A stretch of 64,000 nucleotides of DNA from Variovorax paradoxus (GTDB taxonomy: Bacteria > Pseudomonadota > Gammaproteobacteria > Burkholderiales > Burkholderiaceae_C). The position numbers were made by a program, and so were the translations under genes. Of the stretch, positions 63,769 through 64,000 are shown piece by piece. The notes under the pieces are model-generated. The model searched no databases. It worked only from the letters and a program-made list of their open reading frames with translations, and was not told the DNA's origin. The stretch lies in the NCBI RefSeq assembly GCF_018614875.1, contig NZ_JAGGNW010000033.1:24257-88256 (forward strand), given 5' to 3'. The first letter of the stretch is position 1; every line of letters begins with the position of its first letter.

Positions 63769-64000
63769 ATGAAGGTTCTAGTGCCTGTCAAACGGGTCGT
63801 CGATTACAACGTCAAGGTGCGCGTGAAGAGCGACGGCACCGGAGTGGACATTGCCAACGTGAAGATGAGCATGAACCCCTTCGACGAGATCGCGGTGGAA
63901 GAAGCGGTGCGCCTGAAGGAGAAGGGCGTCGTGACCGAAGTCATCGCCGTTTCGTGCGGCGACGCCAAGTGCCAGGAGACCCTGCGCACCGCCATGGCCA
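63769..64000 (+). CDS. etfB: Electron transfer flavoprotein beta subunit, start only
   Basis: The first 77 residues of EtfB, beginning MKVLVPVKRVVDYNVKVRVKSDGTGVD and continuing MSMNPFDEIAVEEAVRLKEKG, the conserved nucleotide-binding start of the family. EtfB with EtfA carries electrons from acyl-CoA dehydrogenases to the quinone pool. GGAG lies about 9 nt upstream of ATG 63769. The frame is open at the window edge; etfA is expected beyond it. Confidence 0.95.
   Translation, partial: MKVLVPVKRVVDYNVKVRVKSDGTGVDIANVKMSMNPFDEIAVEEAVRLKEKGVVTEVIAVSCGDAKCQETLRTAMA

Overview
The window is high-GC chromosomal DNA, densely coding, with many 1-4 nt start/stop overlaps. Gene content and order (bamC next to dapA, parE and parC separated by a lytic transglycosylase gene, a glpD-linked glycerol ABC operon, etfB at the right edge) suggest a beta-proteobacterium of the Comamonadaceae, most like Variovorax. 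That placement is from recognition only; no search was run. I saw no rRNA, tRNA, CRISPR array, prophage or transposase gene.

Layout. 1-3.8 kb (minus): MFS permease, small membrane protein, methyltransferase, dapA, and bamC, which runs off the left edge. 4-10.7 kb (plus): parE, a Slt-type transglycosylase, a periplasmic Kelch protein, parC and a small membrane protein. 10.7-15.9 kb: metallo-beta-lactamase-fold lipoprotein, alpha/beta hydrolase, isochorismatase-like hydrolase and a CorA-like membrane protein. 15.9-22.9 kb (plus): a 2-ketogluconate catabolic operon (kguE, kguK, kguD, ptxS). Its usual MFS transporter KguT is replaced by a four-gene polar-amino-acid-type ABC transporter, and a perfect PtxS-type operator overlaps the promoter. 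22.9-35.9 kb: two sets of the transglutaminase / circularly permuted ATP-grasp / alpha-E peptide-ligase system on opposite strands, with comEC between them; three of these proteins carry Gln-rich tails. 35.9-37.6 kb: an alkaline-phosphatase-superfamily membrane protein whose usual nucleophile Thr is missing. 37.7-48.2 kb: a glycerol regulon (glpK, glpR, then divergent glpD-glpSTPQUV) ending in a clear terminator. 48.3-56.1 kb (plus): a compact biosynthetic cluster with a DarA-like protein, a KAS III-like (DarB-like) ketosynthase, a BtrH-like protein, an ABC-2 exporter, an ACP, an atypical KAS II-like ketosynthase and two unknown proteins; I predict an exported resorcinol-like or related acyl product. 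56.1-61.3 kb (minus): MoxR ATPase, DUF58 protein, TgpA-like transglutaminase, MltB-like transglycosylase. 61.4-64 kb (plus): HDAC-family deacetylase, MscS channel and the start of etfB.

The most unusual non-coding feature is a pair of 236-bp elements, at 39279-39514 and 51862-52097, in opposite orientation. Each consists of two 94-nt stem-loops facing one another around a 48-nt spacer. One stem-loop is identical between copies, and stem pairs covary between the different units. The elements look like REPIN-type repeats, and they bracket about 12.3 kb that could invert by recombination.
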